Of a DNA stretch of 64,000 nucleotides, positions 22,822 through 35,007 are shown one piece after another. How positions within the stretch are numbered: position 1 is the first letter of the stretch; each line of letters begins with the position of its first letter. Where the stretch lies: assembly GCA_036874045.1 (NCBI GenBank), contig CM072339.1:13089501-13153500 (forward strand). The letters run 5' to 3'. Source of the DNA: Cymodocea nodosa (lineage: Eukaryota > Streptophyta > Magnoliopsida > Alismatales > Cymodoceaceae). The position numbers were made by a program, and so were the translations under genes. Below the pieces are notes generated by a model. The model was not told the origin of the DNA. It did no database searches and was given only the letters and a program-made list of their open reading frames with translations.

Positions 22822-23666
22822 AACTCAGGTCCATGAAGAGACTGATGGACCATAGAAAGAGCACAAAAAGTGAGGTATTAACACCCATGTTCCTAGAACT
22901 CATGGAAAGAGCCCTAACCACTTGTACTAACTCCTCAATGGTTGCTTAGTTCTCTTGCTACATTTGGTAATTTGTAAACATCCATTGGTAGAGATTGTTG
23001 GTTGGAGTCCGTAATACATTAGACATCACTAGGTTTAATACCATGTTAATTGAAGGTAAAAGGCGTTAGAGTATTAAAATATACAAAGTGGTTAAGTTTG
23101 ACCAAAGATAAATTTGGTTAAACCAAAGGAAATTTTGGTTGACTGATTTTTCAATTTGACTAAAGTAGTGTTACAATTATACCGAAGAAGTGTAATTTAG
23201 TCGATAAAAAAAAAATCATGAGAGAGAGAGTAATGAAGTGTGATATGATGATGATGTGGTGTGCCAATGTTGCAACTAACATGGTGTGCTGACGAAGTAG
23301 CTAACGTGGTGTGCCAATATAGCAGTTGCGTGGCTTGAACCACCACATATCATCACTTGATTGACCCAAAATGTTGACATCAAAAATAAGGATCAATTAC
23401 AAAATGTCATGTGTCGTTGACATATCAAATGCCACGTATCAGATGGCATGGCAAATGAATTCAATTGAAATTGAAAATCTAGAGAAAATATTAAAATATG
23501 CTAGAAGATTGGTTTAATCGAAGATAAATTTGGTCTAACCAAAGAAAATTTCAGTCGATCGAATTTTTAGTCTAACAAGAGAGACACCAAGGGAAGTGTT
23601 CGAAGGTATATATACCCACATAGAATTGCTCTTCGTGAGATGAGATGAAGGCGATGAAGAGATTGA
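22822..23666. other. Non-coding region with LTR-like motifs
   Basis: No gene seen. A phrase 'gataaatttggttaaaccaaag' (about 23,107) recurs as 'gataaatttggtctaacc' (about 23,523). A ~26-bp degenerate tandem repeat built on 'gtggtgtgccaat' covers about 23,255-23,335, and (GA)n is near 23,220. A 'ggtatatataccc' TATA-like palindrome lies at about 23,605. This could be the LTR of an unrelated old element, but I cannot find its ends or its partner. Confidence 0.4.
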
Positions 23667-23936
23667 ATGTCAAATGTACGTTTTAGACAAACTTATGGTT
23701 TCCACTGGAATAAATGGTCGCTCCTGAGGGCTGGTTTTTTAAAGCTAAATATGGACAAGGCTTGGTCGATCTCCTCACAAGTAGGAGGAGGCGGTATAAT
23801 GTTTTCAATGGCCTCTTATTTTGCAATGGAGTTGGAATTGATTTTGGGTAGGTTACTGTGGTGCTTGATTGCAAGGACGCGATGGATAAGATATCAATGG
23901 AGGCTTGCGAAGTTTGGCAGGCGCAGAAATTCATGA
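23667..23936 (+). pseudogene. Possible LINE-type RNase H fragment
   Basis: The frame contains 'WSLLRAGFLKLNMDKAWS' followed by a GGGGI segment. Many plant LINE ORF2 proteins have, at their C-terminal RNase H domain, a W-x-P-x-x-G-W-x-K-L-N-x-D-G-A start followed by a GGGG-V-I-R-D stretch. The fit stops after about 35 residues, and the rest of the frame (rich in Arg and Leu) does not continue the domain. If it is a LINE, it is a tiny 5'- and 3'-truncated relic downstream of the host gene. It could also be chance. Confidence 0.3.
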
Positions 23937-24052
23937 TGCAGCGCATGAGAAGGACGCACACTGTTAACACGTCTACGGGGAATGTAATGGCCACCGTAAC
24001 ACTGTCTAAAGACGCTATCTTATCTTGTAAATCGATCGAAAATTTTACTTAG

Positions 24053-24277
24053 AAAAATATATTATATATTTTTTTTTAAACAACACAGTACTACGCAATT
24101 CAGCAACTCAGATTTCCCAAGAAACACTGTCCAAAAGATGGGCAAATGAATTTTTTCAGAAATAAAATATGTTATTTGATTCATATCTTATAGGGTAGAC
24201 CACAATCTAACAGGCAAGTAACGGAGGTAACAAATGTAGAGATGAGTCCACGCTGCATCCTTGAGAAGCAGCATCTC
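24053..24277 (-). other. 3' flank of the GAT1_2.1-like gene
   Basis: Directly after the stop codon the - strand can form a short hairpin (GCTGC/GCAGC around 24,255-24,275). I see no perfect AATAAA in the next 150 bp on this strand; 'aatcaaataac' near 24,175 is the nearest variant, so the polyadenylation site is undefined. Confidence 0.35.
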
Positions 24278-25944
24278 TCACTCCGGCATGAGTTTCCTCT
24301 CTAACACTTGTGAGCAAATCTCCCCCATCATGTGGTAGAAGGAAAGGAGTTCGGACAAATGCTCTATGGACATCTTACCCATCGCATTCCTTGCCATTGC
24401 TTCCCTGTCGTCGTTCATCTTCAACCTCTGGAAGTAGGAAGAAGCGTTCCTCACGGTGGCACCCATCTGCTTCAGCCTCTTCTCCTGGTGCAAGCTCAAC
24501 GCCATGTTCGACTGAACCATCGTCAAACGAAAAGGTTGCATCAGAACAACACCCCAAACGATCGATCAATAGGGTTCTGTGTTCCAAGCCCATGTATAAA
24601 TAAATAAATATATACATATATATGGATGCACACATAACATACCTCAAGGAACTCAGCCCCGGGCTGAAGTTCTGGTTCTTGGGAAGGAGGCATGTCCGGC
24701 CTCCTTGCCGCATACAAGTTCCTGGCGAGGGAGAAACTTCTGACTATGACCTTCCTCTTCTTCTCAATCTCCACGTCCAGCTTTGGGCCCGACCTTGGTA
24801 CGGAAGCATTCAGCTTCTTCTGGTAAGCGATCACTGCCTTCACGAATTCCTAAAAGGGAACAAGCATTTTATCAAACAAAACCCTCAAGGTATGTACGTA
24901 TGTATACCACCTACCATATAAGCAGATGGACAGCCCGGGTAGTCAAATTCATCAGAGCCAATCCGCCTCATTCTCTCTGGGTGGAACTGCAAGCCCATGA
25001 TGAACTTGCCTTCCTCAGGATTGTACGCGTCTGGGTCGTAGAATCCTTCGACCAGCCCGTCTTTGGCGTACGCCATCGGAACGAATCTCTCCGCCAGCCT
25101 CTTGACACCCTGGTGGTGGTAGCTGTTCACCTCCATCTCCATTGCTTCTTCGTCGAGAGACTCCTTGAACCAAGCGTGCAGGGGTGTCTTCCCCACGACT
25201 TTCACTGGATGCCTGTGCCCGTCGTAGTTGTCGTAGTCAATGTGGATTTCCGGATCTATTCCCCTTCTCGACGTTTCCTTCTCCACGTCGTGGTACAGTG
25301 TGCCTCCACAGGCAACGTTTAGGACCTCAAAACGAACTCAACTTAATTAATTGATGCCTTGTCGTGTTGCTATTGTCGATTTTGATTAGCTAAAATACCT
25401 GGGAGCCACGGCAGATGCCGAGGTAGGGGATGTTTCGTTCGAGGCAGAGCTTGGCGAGGCCCAGCTCGATGGAGTCCTTCTCTCGGTCGATGGCGGTGTC
25501 ACTGGTGTGGAGGCGGCAGATGTCCTCGAGCTCGTCGTGCGAGAGGCTAGAGATCTCCGACTCGTAGAGAGAAGGGTCGATGTCTTCGCCCTCGCAGAGG
25601 AGAACGCCGTGGATCGGCTCGAAGCTGTCCAGGAGCATGTGAACCCCGGAGACGCGGGGCACAATGACCGGCACGGCGCCATAGCCCACGATCAGGTCAA
25701 GGTGGTATTCTCCTGATCATGGATGGATATTAATTACTCTCTCAAAACGAACCATCAGCTTCGGGAAGAAAAATCGTTCTAAGAGACCAGCAACTTCAAT
25801 TTGCCGACCCTTCAACATGTTAAGACATAGAAAATTAATTTCCTCACCGACGAAGTCCACGAACTTGTTCTTACGGACACATCGTCTGGAGACGATGATT
25901 ACCCTGGCGAGTAACTTCGATAACACGTCCGTCGTCATTGCCAA
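24278..25944 (-). CDS. GAT1_2.1: Class-I glutamine amidotransferase-like protein, GAT1_2.1 / peptidase C26 type
   Basis: Host gene of five exons: 25,848-25,944, 25,399-25,712, 24,915-25,325, 24,643-24,849 and 24,278-24,511. All four introns (65-135 bp) are GT-AG and the joined frame gives about 420 codons. The catalytic Cys lies in GICRGSQ (about residue 133, at the end of exon 2); His and Glu are in QFHPER (about 252 and 254). This completes the C-H-E triad that removes ammonia from glutamine or cleaves a gamma-glutamyl bond. The N-terminal '[17 protein letters not shown]' and '[10 protein letters not shown]' and the 145-residue helical C-terminal tail ([15 protein letters not shown]...) match plant GAT1_2.1 rather than shorter bacterial PuuD proteins. 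In Arabidopsis this gene is nitrogen-responsive and linked to glutamine catabolism and shoot branching. All key residues are present and the gene looks intact. Exon 5's start (after GGTTCAG) is the least certain junction. Confidence 0.93.
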
Positions 25945-25960
25945 GGACCTTCTCTTCTTC

Positions 25961-25990
25961 TTTCTTCTCCTCCTCCTCCTCCTCCTCCAA
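25961..25990. repeat. GGA/TCC microsatellite in the 5' UTR region
   Basis: (TCC)n on the + strand, hence (GGA)n preceded by GA-rich sequence in the probable leader of the GAT1_2.1-like gene, between TATA box and ATG. GA/CT-rich leaders are common in plant genes. Confidence 0.85.
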
Positions 25991-26018
25991 CCTTTGATTT
26001 GTTCTCTGCACCAAGGGC

Positions 26019-26026
26019 TATTTATA
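26019..26026 (-). promoter_or_regulatory. TATA box of the GAT1_2.1-like gene
   Basis: TATAAATA on the - strand, 75-82 bp upstream of the ATG. Transcription would start near 25,990, giving a leader of about 45-50 bp that includes the GGA repeat. Confidence 0.7.
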
Positions 26027-26764
26027 AACCTTTTCTTGTGGTCTACACGGTGTGCTCGTGTTTGCGAGTTAATTTTTATAGATCATGGTCAATGGAACGC
26101 TATAGCTGTCGCCAAGCAATAAATTAATAAGAAGCCGGCCCCAGGAAGCGCAGATGCGTCTAGAATTTCTCATTTGGCGTGATGTGCCGGCTCTATCCAG
26201 ATCGATGTGTAGGCAGTGACATGTAATAAATAGATTATTGCCATGTACAATTAAGCAAGAGGTGGAACTTGTCTTGCTTCCGACTTAAGGATAAGCCATG
26301 CATCATCCCGTGTGCTAACGAAGAGAAAAGTATTTGTTTGATTTGGTCGTAGCCCACAGCGTCGATTCTCCTCGTCCGCTATATAATCTAAATGTTGGTT
26401 GTCAACTGAGATTATCGAATTTATTATGCAAGGCCATGAAGTACATACATACATATCAATAATTTCGAAAGTACAAACATATCACTTAGATTTGAAAAAT
26501 AAGCGCGTCTAAAGCCGTCCCGAGAATTCATTTTTTAAAAGGAGGGTTGGGAATTTATGTGTATAAGCAAATTTTATGTTTTTTAACGGTTGAAATTAAT
26601 GAAGTTGATGCGGTCTAAGTTGACGAAAGAAATATTAATTTAACAATATAATACAACAAAAAGCATCTCAAAAGGAGAATAAGAATAATTGTATCCGAGA
26701 AATAAACCTTATATGTGAGTTGTTGTATCTGACTGATTGAGTTTTTAGGCGGTATTAGAGAACT
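26027..26764. other. Upstream region of the GAT1_2.1-like gene
   Basis: About 740 bp without a gene or an obvious transposon. It has the highest GC of the non-coding stretches near the gene up to about 26,400 and becomes AT-rich further right, towards the Athila LTR at about 26,765. I see no repeated motif here, so it is the likely native promoter. Confidence 0.5.
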
Positions 26765-28484
26765 TGTTTAATTTTTCGACAACGGTACTAGAAAACTTAT
26801 TTGTCTTGTTAACTTCTATTTGTAACTTAGTTAATTTATTTTTATGCTTATCAGTAATCCCTTTTTAGAAGTCAACAAATCATCTTTCACACAAATTAGA
26901 TATCAATTCTAATTTGTATTTTAACTGCAAGTGCACAGTGTATATTGTATTTGTGTGCAAGTACAGGTTGATCCCATAGAGAATTGAGGAAGAATTGTGT
27001 ATTGTACCGTTTTTAATAATAAAATTTATATATTCAGTAAGCACTCCGTTGAGTTATAGCTAACTCAACGAACTAACCTCGTGAAATTGAAATAACTCAA
27101 TGAACTAACCTCGTGAAATTGAAGTAACTCAATGAAGCTATCTATCCAGTTTAATACTACTATTTACAGAGAAATTCGGTCAACCATTGAGCAATTCCAC
27201 AGATTATAAATAACATCAATTAAGCTCTTTAATGCTAGTTAATATTAGATTTATCATTCAGCAATACTTACATTCAGATATTTCAAACAATAACCACTAA
27301 AATCTTTTAAGTATCAGGAACGATTCAATTTCAGTAAATTGTAATACTATTCTTTATTTTCTAAATTAAACAAACATGAAACATTTCAAACACCGACAAT
27401 GATAACATTAATCACGATACAAAACAAACAATACAACACTCAAATACTAACTATAAACACAGATAAGTTGTTTTTGGAATTTTTGTTTTTATATGATCAT
27501 GAAAATGGGCAAAAGGTGAAATGTAGAAGTAATCTCTATCGATAGTAAAAACTTTCGTTACTACATGCGACGTGATTACACCACTAAAAATTTAACCACT
27601 TACAATTCTATCTCCTCTCCCTATAGAATCGTGAGTCTAGAATTGCAAGTTGATCTCCTCTTCAGCATACTGGCATCAACCTGAAACCAAGGCTAGAAGC
27701 TTTACAATTTCCTACGATATGAGTTGGTGCTTGGTGAAAATGGCTTCCCTTCCTGCGACGCGATCACTCCTCTTAGTGGTTGTCAGACACCGTGTTTAGC
27801 TCGGAATCGACCCAACATTAGGAAAGTATCTTCATAGACCTTCGATGGTTGGTAATTATGGTGGTGGTGGTGATGGTAGTGTGGAAATTCAGGGAACTTC
27901 CGTCGCTGCTTGTAGTTAGCGCGGTCCTCCTCCTCTACACACACATTGGCCACCACCCCCTTTCATTTTTTTTCTCCTTGTCTTTTATATTTCTTAGTAG
28001 TAACTACTTCTACTTTGATAATCGATTGGATTTCCTTCGTTCATATCAATGATGGTAATTTCTTCTTCCTTCCACGAGCGATTTCCTACGTGATACATGC
28101 AATCGTGGTTTTCCTTTGAATGTCCTATTTCTGTAACTGCTACAGTGACATATTAGAAAATAAATGGTTCGTGGAGTTATAGATAACTCAACGGACTTAC
28201 TTCGTTGATTTAACTATAAAACACACGTGCAATAAAGAAATAAGCCACTAACATAACGTGTTACCTTAGTATGTATTCATGTAACTCAACGCGTACAGTT
28301 ATGCTAACTTAACGGGTTAAACATGTGCATCTCACGTGATATACTAAAGCATTTAAATTCAACACGTGCATAATTCTATCTTAACAAGTTCAAATATTTT
28401 GGACACTTACGAACCTAACTATCCGATGCTCAGATGCATTTTGAATAGTTAACAAATAACTTACCAAAAATCCACTTAAGTCAT

Positions 28485-30672
28485 TGTTTGTGTTTTCCCA
28501 GCACTACACCAAAAAAACTTGGATTTGCTACTTCTGTTTTTACTTAGTTAATTTATCTTTATGCCTATTCTTTCTTTTAGAAGTAAACAAACAACCTTTA
28601 ATACAATTTAGATATTAATTCCAATTTGTACTTTAACTACAAGTGCACAGTGTCTATTGTATCATTGTGCAAGTACAAGTCAATCCCATAGGGTATTGCT
28701 AAAGAACTTGAGAACTGTTCGTTTGTTAATAATCAAATTTATATATTCAATAAGCTCTCCGTTGAATTACAGTTAACTCAATGGACAAAGTTTGTTGAGT
28801 TATGACTAACTCAACGGACTAACCTCGTGGACTTAAGTTAACTCCATGAGCCTGTCTTTTCTTTTTAATACTGCTATTTATAGAGGAATTCGGCCAACCA
28901 TTGGGCGATTCCACAGATTGTAAATAACATCAATTAAGCTCTTTAATGTTAGTTAACATAGGATTTATCATTAAGCAATACTAACATTCAGATAATTCAA
29001 ACAGTAACCATTAAAATCTTTAAGTCTTTTGAACGAACCAATTTTTGTAAACTGTAAAACTAAAACAATCACAACATTGACAAAGATAACATTAATCACG
29101 GTACAACACAAACAATACAACACTCAAATACAACATACAAACATAGATAAATTATTTTTGGTATTTTTGTTTTAATATGAACATGGAAATGGGCGAAAGG
29201 TGAAATGTAAAGTAATCTCACTTGATAGTAAATACTTCCGACACACTTGCAATACGATTACACCACTGAAAATTAAACCACTTACAATTTTGTCTCCTCT
29301 CCCTATAGAATTGTGAGTCTAGAATTGCAAGATGATCTCCTCTTCAGCATACAGGCATCAACCCGAAGCTAAGGCTAGAAGCTTTACGATCTCCTAAAAT
29401 ATGAGTTGGCGCTTGGTGAAAATGGCTTCCCTTCCCACGATGCGATCACTCCTCATAGTGGTTGTCAGGCACTGTGTTTGACTCAGAATCGACCCAATAT
29501 CAAGAAAGTATCCTCACAGACCTCCGATGGTTGGTGATTGTGGTGGTGGTAACGATGGTTGGTGTGGTACTTCGGAAAATCGCCGATACTATCTGCAGAA
29601 AGCTCGGTGCTCCTCCTCTGTATACATTGGCCATCCATCGATCACACACTTTACTTCTTTTTCTTCTTCTCTTTTATATTTCTTTAGTAGTAACTACTTC
29701 TGCTTGAATGGTCGGTTGGATTTCCTTCATTCATATCAACGACGATGCTTTCTTCTCCCTACACGATACGTGCAGTCGTGGTTTTTCTTCCAACTATCCT
29801 ATTTCTGCAACTGCTACAGTGGCATATTAGAAAATAAATAGTCCATGGAGTTACAGATAACTCAACGGACTTTCTTCGTTGATTTAACTATAAAACACGT
29901 GCATAAATTTAACTATCTGATGCTTAGGTGCATTTCGGATACTTATAAACTTAACTATCTGATGCCCAGATGCATTTCAGATAGTTACAGATAACTCACC
30001 GATATATAACTTAAGTAAATCTACCAGATCTCGACACGTGTCAGCAGCAGTTTAATCATAAAATAACATTTTGGAGAGTTACAAAGCTAACTATCCGATG
30101 CTCAGACGCATTTCGGATAGTTAGAGATAAGTCACCGAAAATCCACTTAAGTCACTTTCCTAGAACATGACATGTGTCCTCAGCTATTTTAGAAATAAAA
30201 AGAGATTTTAGAGAGTTATACATATAACTGTCCAATGCCCAACTGCAATTTCGGATAATTATAGATAACTCACCGAAAGTTCATTTAAGTCATGCATTAT
30301 GGTTTTGACACGTGTACTTCAGGAAATAATAAAATATTCTTTCAAAACATAACTGTTCGAAAATTTAAACATAACTATCCGACATGTTCAATCTGTTAAA
30401 CATAACTGTCCAAAATATGTTCGGTATGTTAAACATAACTGTCTGAAATATCAGAAAATTTGACTACTTAAGAGTTTCACAGCCTACAACTTACCGACAG
30501 TTCAGAAATGTACTAAATTGACATTAATTCTCCAAAATTAAGCAGATTCTTCAATTAAAGCATATAACAGTGCAATTATAGCATAATGGCTTAATTCTCA
30601 TATGATAAGCTAAATATTATGCAATTAACCATCATTTAACCGTTAATAATATGCACTTTTTCATTCTAAACA
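28485..30672 (-). repeat. 3' LTR of the Athila-type element
   Basis: TGTTTAGAATG...AACACAAACA on the - strand. It contains GTTGAGTTA / AACTCAACGGA inverted motifs near 28,760-28,850 and 29,853-29,892, then a U3 with CGGATAGTTA, TAACTCACCGAAA, ACTTAAGTCA and CACGTGT boxes (29,890-30,480). The conserved 'gcaagtgcacagtgtctattg' block lies near 28,640. Confidence 0.88.
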
Positions 30673-32402
30673 CTTCCCTCATACCTAAATTTTGCTAGTC
30701 CCTTAGCAAACTAAGATCTAATTAATTGGTCTTTCAAAAAGTGCTAGAATTAATTCTTCATCTTTCTTTTTTTCTTCTGTTTAGCATAAAAATATATTCT
30801 GTATTTTTTAGTAATCAACCTGCAAATATACTTAGAATATATGTAAATTACATACAAAGTATATCATCATCACATAGGTGTTAATTATATTATCGTTTGT
30901 TTTTCTTTTCATCATCTGTCATCTTGAATTTTCCAATAAGATTTCTAGAAGAAATTTCAACAACATACGAGTCAAAGTACAATCCAATTCAATATGATTA
31001 AGACTAGAATAAAGAATTGTATCTCCATTAAACAACTTCAAAAGTCAATTCTAGATAACAGAAAATATACTCGATTCATAAGATATCTGTATTTCACAAA
31101 ACACTTGTATCTTTTCAGAACAATATTTTTTTTTTTTTTCGTACTTTAAAAGTTAATTTGACAAGCTTGAATCAAACAAGAGCTTTCTAATGTACCCATG
31201 TAATGAGCTTTCAGTCAACAATCCCAGATCTAATCAGGATCTTAGGTTGCCAGATTTCAAGAGTCCTTTTTCCGGTCAACAATCCTTACATACCTATCTA
31301 CTCAAGTACAAAAGGCTCGTGATCAAACAAGTCAATAAACTCTCAAATTTTTCCTTTTTTTTAAAAAAAAAAAAATACAAACATTAAACAAAACATTAAT
31401 CACATACTGTATATGTATATATTTCATTAATACAGATGTAGTAAAACATCAATCTCATATAGTTCTACTTCTATCATTTACTGTAAATATGAATCCATAA
31501 CAATAAGCTCATACTTTTTCTGTAGTTTAATAAGATCTACACATAAATCATTCTACAAGTTCAATCAGTCAAATTAAATGTATCTTTCATCATATATGTT
31601 TCATTTAATCTAGAATTCACATCTCAGCTCCTTCAGGACTTCAAATAATTTACTGATTTTTCATTAAGCATTCTGATTTCATTTTAAAATCGTGAAACTG
31701 TTAAACTCATGAAATTCAAAAAAAACATAAGAAATTGTATCTAGATTTGCATAAATAGTAAATTCTATAGCATCTTATATAGCCTTCTAAATATAACATA
31801 CAAGCAGTTACAGTTTATATAAATTTTACCGTCTCAATTATCGGATAGTTATAGCAAGTTCATAAAAATTTTTAATTTCCATAACTTTGCAGTACCATTT
31901 TAATTCCTTTAATTAACAAACTTACATGATTGTTACTTTAATTACCTCCCCCCCATACCTACATTTTGCATTGTCCTCAATGTAAAATATTTGACAATAA
32001 GTACAGTAATTGTAGCAGGCATGAATACAGTGTTGTTTGATTTAAAATTCAGGATATGTAATTGGTTACATACCTTGTTATGTTTGTATCTCCTTCTACA
32101 TATTCTGATTTTTAATTCTGAAAAACTTTTCATTCATAGATAAAAGCAAAATATAAAAAAAAATAACACTTAATAGATATTAATAAATCAGTGTCTTATG
32201 TGGAACCCAGGCTCCTATGCCTTTGGCGGCTCACAAGCAAGCTAGTTAGTTTCCCAGAACAAATACTAACAAACTGGATTGATATTTTGTTTTGTTTTTT
32301 TTTTCTTTTAAAAAAATAAACATGAAAACTTCAAAAAAACAAAAAAAAATTTCTAAACATAAACGTAGAATACACACAACATTAAATACACAAAATCATA
32401 GC
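30673..32402 (-). other. 3' region of the Athila-type element
   Basis: No gene seen. The - strand has 'TTGAGGACAATG' (complement at 31,970-31,983) followed by a GGGGGGGGAGG tract (complement near 31,946-31,955). This pair is typical of the 3' non-coding region of plant Athila/Tat elements. The LTR-adjacent tract is 'tatgagggaag' at 30,673-30,683, a weak PPT. The rest is AT-rich with a T-run near 31,125 and an A-run near 31,365. Confidence 0.6.
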
Positions 32403-33540
32403 TTAAGAACATGATTGAAAAGTAGGAACAAATGGAATAAATGTATCAGTCCAAGCAAACTTTTTAAGCATAGTTCTTCTTGCTATTAATTCTGTTTTAA
32501 TGCAGTTCTTGTTCCTTGTTAATTTGTAAACATGTAATATATTATAAATTCCAAATACAAGTGTATTACCATTAATGATATGAAATGCAGAAAGGGATCC
32601 TTTTTGATTCCAGGGTAATGTAGAAATTTCTATTTCTACATCTATTTCAATATACTCCTCTTCCCACTTCCATTCATTTATGTCTTTCATAATCCATATT
32701 TGAAATTTCATCAATTCATCCAACCATCTTATTAGACATAAAGTAGGATCATCTTCGTCATTATACCACATTCCTATTTGAATTTTATTAAATTCTTCAG
32801 ATGGTGGTTTAGCTATTTCTCTCGATATAGGTAAAATTTCTATATATTCATCATAACTGTCTATGCTCATTATATATAAATCAGATCCAAATGCTATTGA
32901 TATATTTGTGATTAGATATATATATCCATCAAGTATGACATGTGTTTGGTTAATTAATAATTTCCATCCTAGATATATCATAATATTTTCATTCCAAGAT
33001 CTATTTAGAAAGTTATACACACTTAAGCGTAAATCTTCACCCCAATTTCCTATAGGTCTCCAATAATATAATTTTTCAGGAATTGCAGAATTTTTATCAG
33101 AAAAAATCAAAGCTGATCCACAATTTACAGTTGGTACTTCAAATCTATTAGGTCTTCCTATATTCCATTCTTCTCCTTATAGGATTTCTTATCAAAATAT
33201 CAGGTAATAATAAACTTGCATACCTTGGTCTCGTCCTGTATATGATTAATCCTTCATCTATCCCCATGATATGATTTATTCCTTCTAATGTATTGGGTGG
33301 AATTCCAGTAGTTTCTTCCATAGCCAAATATTCATGGGTATTTGAACTATGATTAAATGACCTCCATATAAATCCATCTCTAATCTTAGTCATTTTTGCA
33401 CCTTGTAGTCCCTGAAAATATTTTTCTTCAATACAGTCTTTAATTTCTTTTGATACACAACACAGTCTGCACAGATCTTTAGCTGATAAATTACTCAGTA
33501 CTTCCCTTAGTGCATCCAATGGTAATTGCATCAATTCCAT
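32403..33540 (-). pseudogene. F-box protein ORF carried by the Athila-type element
   Basis: The N-terminus has an F-box: LPLDALREVLSNLSAKDL, then 'CRLCCVSKEIKDCI' (about residues 6-38), matching the plant F-box pattern of LP-x-D-x-L-x-x-x-L, a lysine-leucine pair and a CVSK segment. After it come about 330 residues with aromatic and beta-rich segments ('YYWRPIGNWGEDL', 'LYIMSIDSYDEY') that look like an F-box-associated domain, but no Kelch or LRR repeat is evident. F-box proteins bind SKP1 and hand targets to SCF ubiquitin ligases. The ORF is on the element's coding strand, 304 bp after the capsid gag, and a second gag copy (53.6 kb) is followed by the same F-box start. About one break is apparent. 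Confidence 0.72.
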
Positions 33541-33599
33541 TTTTCGATTCTGTATAACACAAACAAAAATTTAGCAAAGACAAAAATTAACATAACTAC

Positions 33600-33670
33600 T
33601 ACACACCCTTGTGGAGTTAAAGAATAACTCAACGGACTAAGTTCATTGAGTTAAGGACTAACTCTACGAT
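33600..33670. promoter_or_regulatory. AACTCAACGGA motif cluster before the F-box ORF
   Basis: 'ggagttaaagaataactcaacggactaag' and 'cattgagttaaggactaactc' form inverted pairs 60-130 bp upstream of the F-box ATG. The same motif family is in the LTRs. The matching site of the second copy is 53,755-53,815. Confidence 0.5.
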
Positions 33671-33843
33671 ACTATTAACTAAAAATAAAAACATATATAC
33701 ATATAGATAGTTGCTTCAGATATGCTGCTTCATTCAGCTATCCTCCTAGAAGAGGTATCAATTTCATTAACAGTTCTATTGATAGGATTAGGTATTGTTT
33801 GTATTAGCAATCCTCTAGTAGGTCTACCTTCCATTGGTTCCTT

Positions 33844-35007
33844 CTATCTAAGTGGTATATTTCTATTTTGATTTTGAATTGCAGCATTTCCAAATACAAA
33901 ATCTAGACAATTGTTTAATTGTTGGATTATCTTTTCTAATTTCTCTATTCTAGATCCTTGTTCAATTAATGCTTCATAACTTATGTTCTTCTCATTTATA
34001 TTTTCTCCTCCTTGAAAATTATTGTTTCTCCAAGATAAATTCGGGTGATTTCTCCAATTAGGATTATAAGAATTTCCCAAGTTATCTCTCTCGTTTCTAG
34101 CATAAATAATATCTAAATCATTTATGTTTGCATTCTTTTCTGCTAGTTTTTGATTTAATGATAACTCTTCTATTTTCTTTGTTAATTAATTTAATTTCAC
34201 CTCAAGCATTGTACTTGAATCTATTTCATGCATTCCTCTTGGCAATATTTTTTTATCTACAATAGCTTCAGCTAAGTTTTCCCACTATGCAGTTCTTTTT
34301 GCAAAGTTTTCTAAATATGCCTATGCTTCTTCACTACATAACTTTAAAAATACATTTTGACAAGTAGATTCTAATAAAGATTTTGTTGAAACATCTACGC
34401 CTTCATAAATTATACCTATTAATTGTGCTTTACTCATTGCATGATGTGGACATTGAGTAAGTAAATCTTTAAATCTTTCAAAATATTTCCAAAATGATTC
34501 ACCCTATTTTTGGCTACACATTAATATTTCTTTTTTCTTTTTAATCGTTTGATGTGTTGGATAATATTTTTCTAGAAAAACAGAGCAAAATTCAGTCCAT
34601 GTAGAAATTGAATTAGGCGATAGAGTATATAACCATCTCTTAGGTGTGTCTTTTAAAGAAAAAGGGATATATCTAAGTTTAATAGCATCTATACTCATGT
34701 TTGGCATTTTCATCATTTGACAAACTTCATTAAATTCTCTAAGGAAATAATAGGCATCCTCTCTTTCTAATCCATGAAAATGTGGCAATTGACTAATATA
34801 GTTAGATTTCAGTTTAAACCTATCTCCCTCAAAGTTTGGCAATCGAATACAAGAAGGTTCATCAACTAATTCAGGATACAGAATCTCTCCTAATGATTTT
34901 TCTACTGGAGCAGCCATCTCTACGTTCTCTTTTAAAGAAAGGTTAGCTACACCCCAAAGAATTTCGTTAAAGTTCAATTCAAAAAATTTTTCAGTACTCC
35001 TTTGCAA
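33844..35007 (-). pseudogene. Capsid part of Athila-type Gag, fossil, located downstream of pol
   Basis: Retrotransposon Gag domain of the Athila/Tat type: 'LPHFHGLEREDAYYFLREF', 'IKLRYIPFSLKDTPKRWLY', 'FLEKYYPTHQTIKKKKEI', followed in other frames by the expected 'GESFWKYFERFKDLL' and 'CPHHAMSKAQL' segments. The end is Asn-rich ('NPNWRNHPNLSWRNNNFQGG') as in Athila Gag. No zinc knuckle follows; that part is found at 47.4 kb, next to the 5' LTR. In a normal Athila the whole Gag precedes the protease. Several breaks. Confidence 0.82.

Noticed and set aside
23858-24052. 64-codon + strand frame downstream of the host gene as a small gene
   Set aside because: No recognisable motif, no promoter or repeat support, and it overlaps the doubtful LINE-like frame in another phase.
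24783-25322. Long + strand frame of 179 codons inside the GAT1_2.1-like gene
   Set aside because: Antisense shadow of GC-rich exons 3 and 4; the - strand exons carry the complete catalytic triad and proper splice sites.
32403-33540. F-box ORF as an ordinary host gene caught between transposons
   Set aside because: Considered seriously. The same strand, the similar spacing from gag and the second gag/F-box start at 53.6 kb favour carriage by the element, though a host origin of the ORF is likely.
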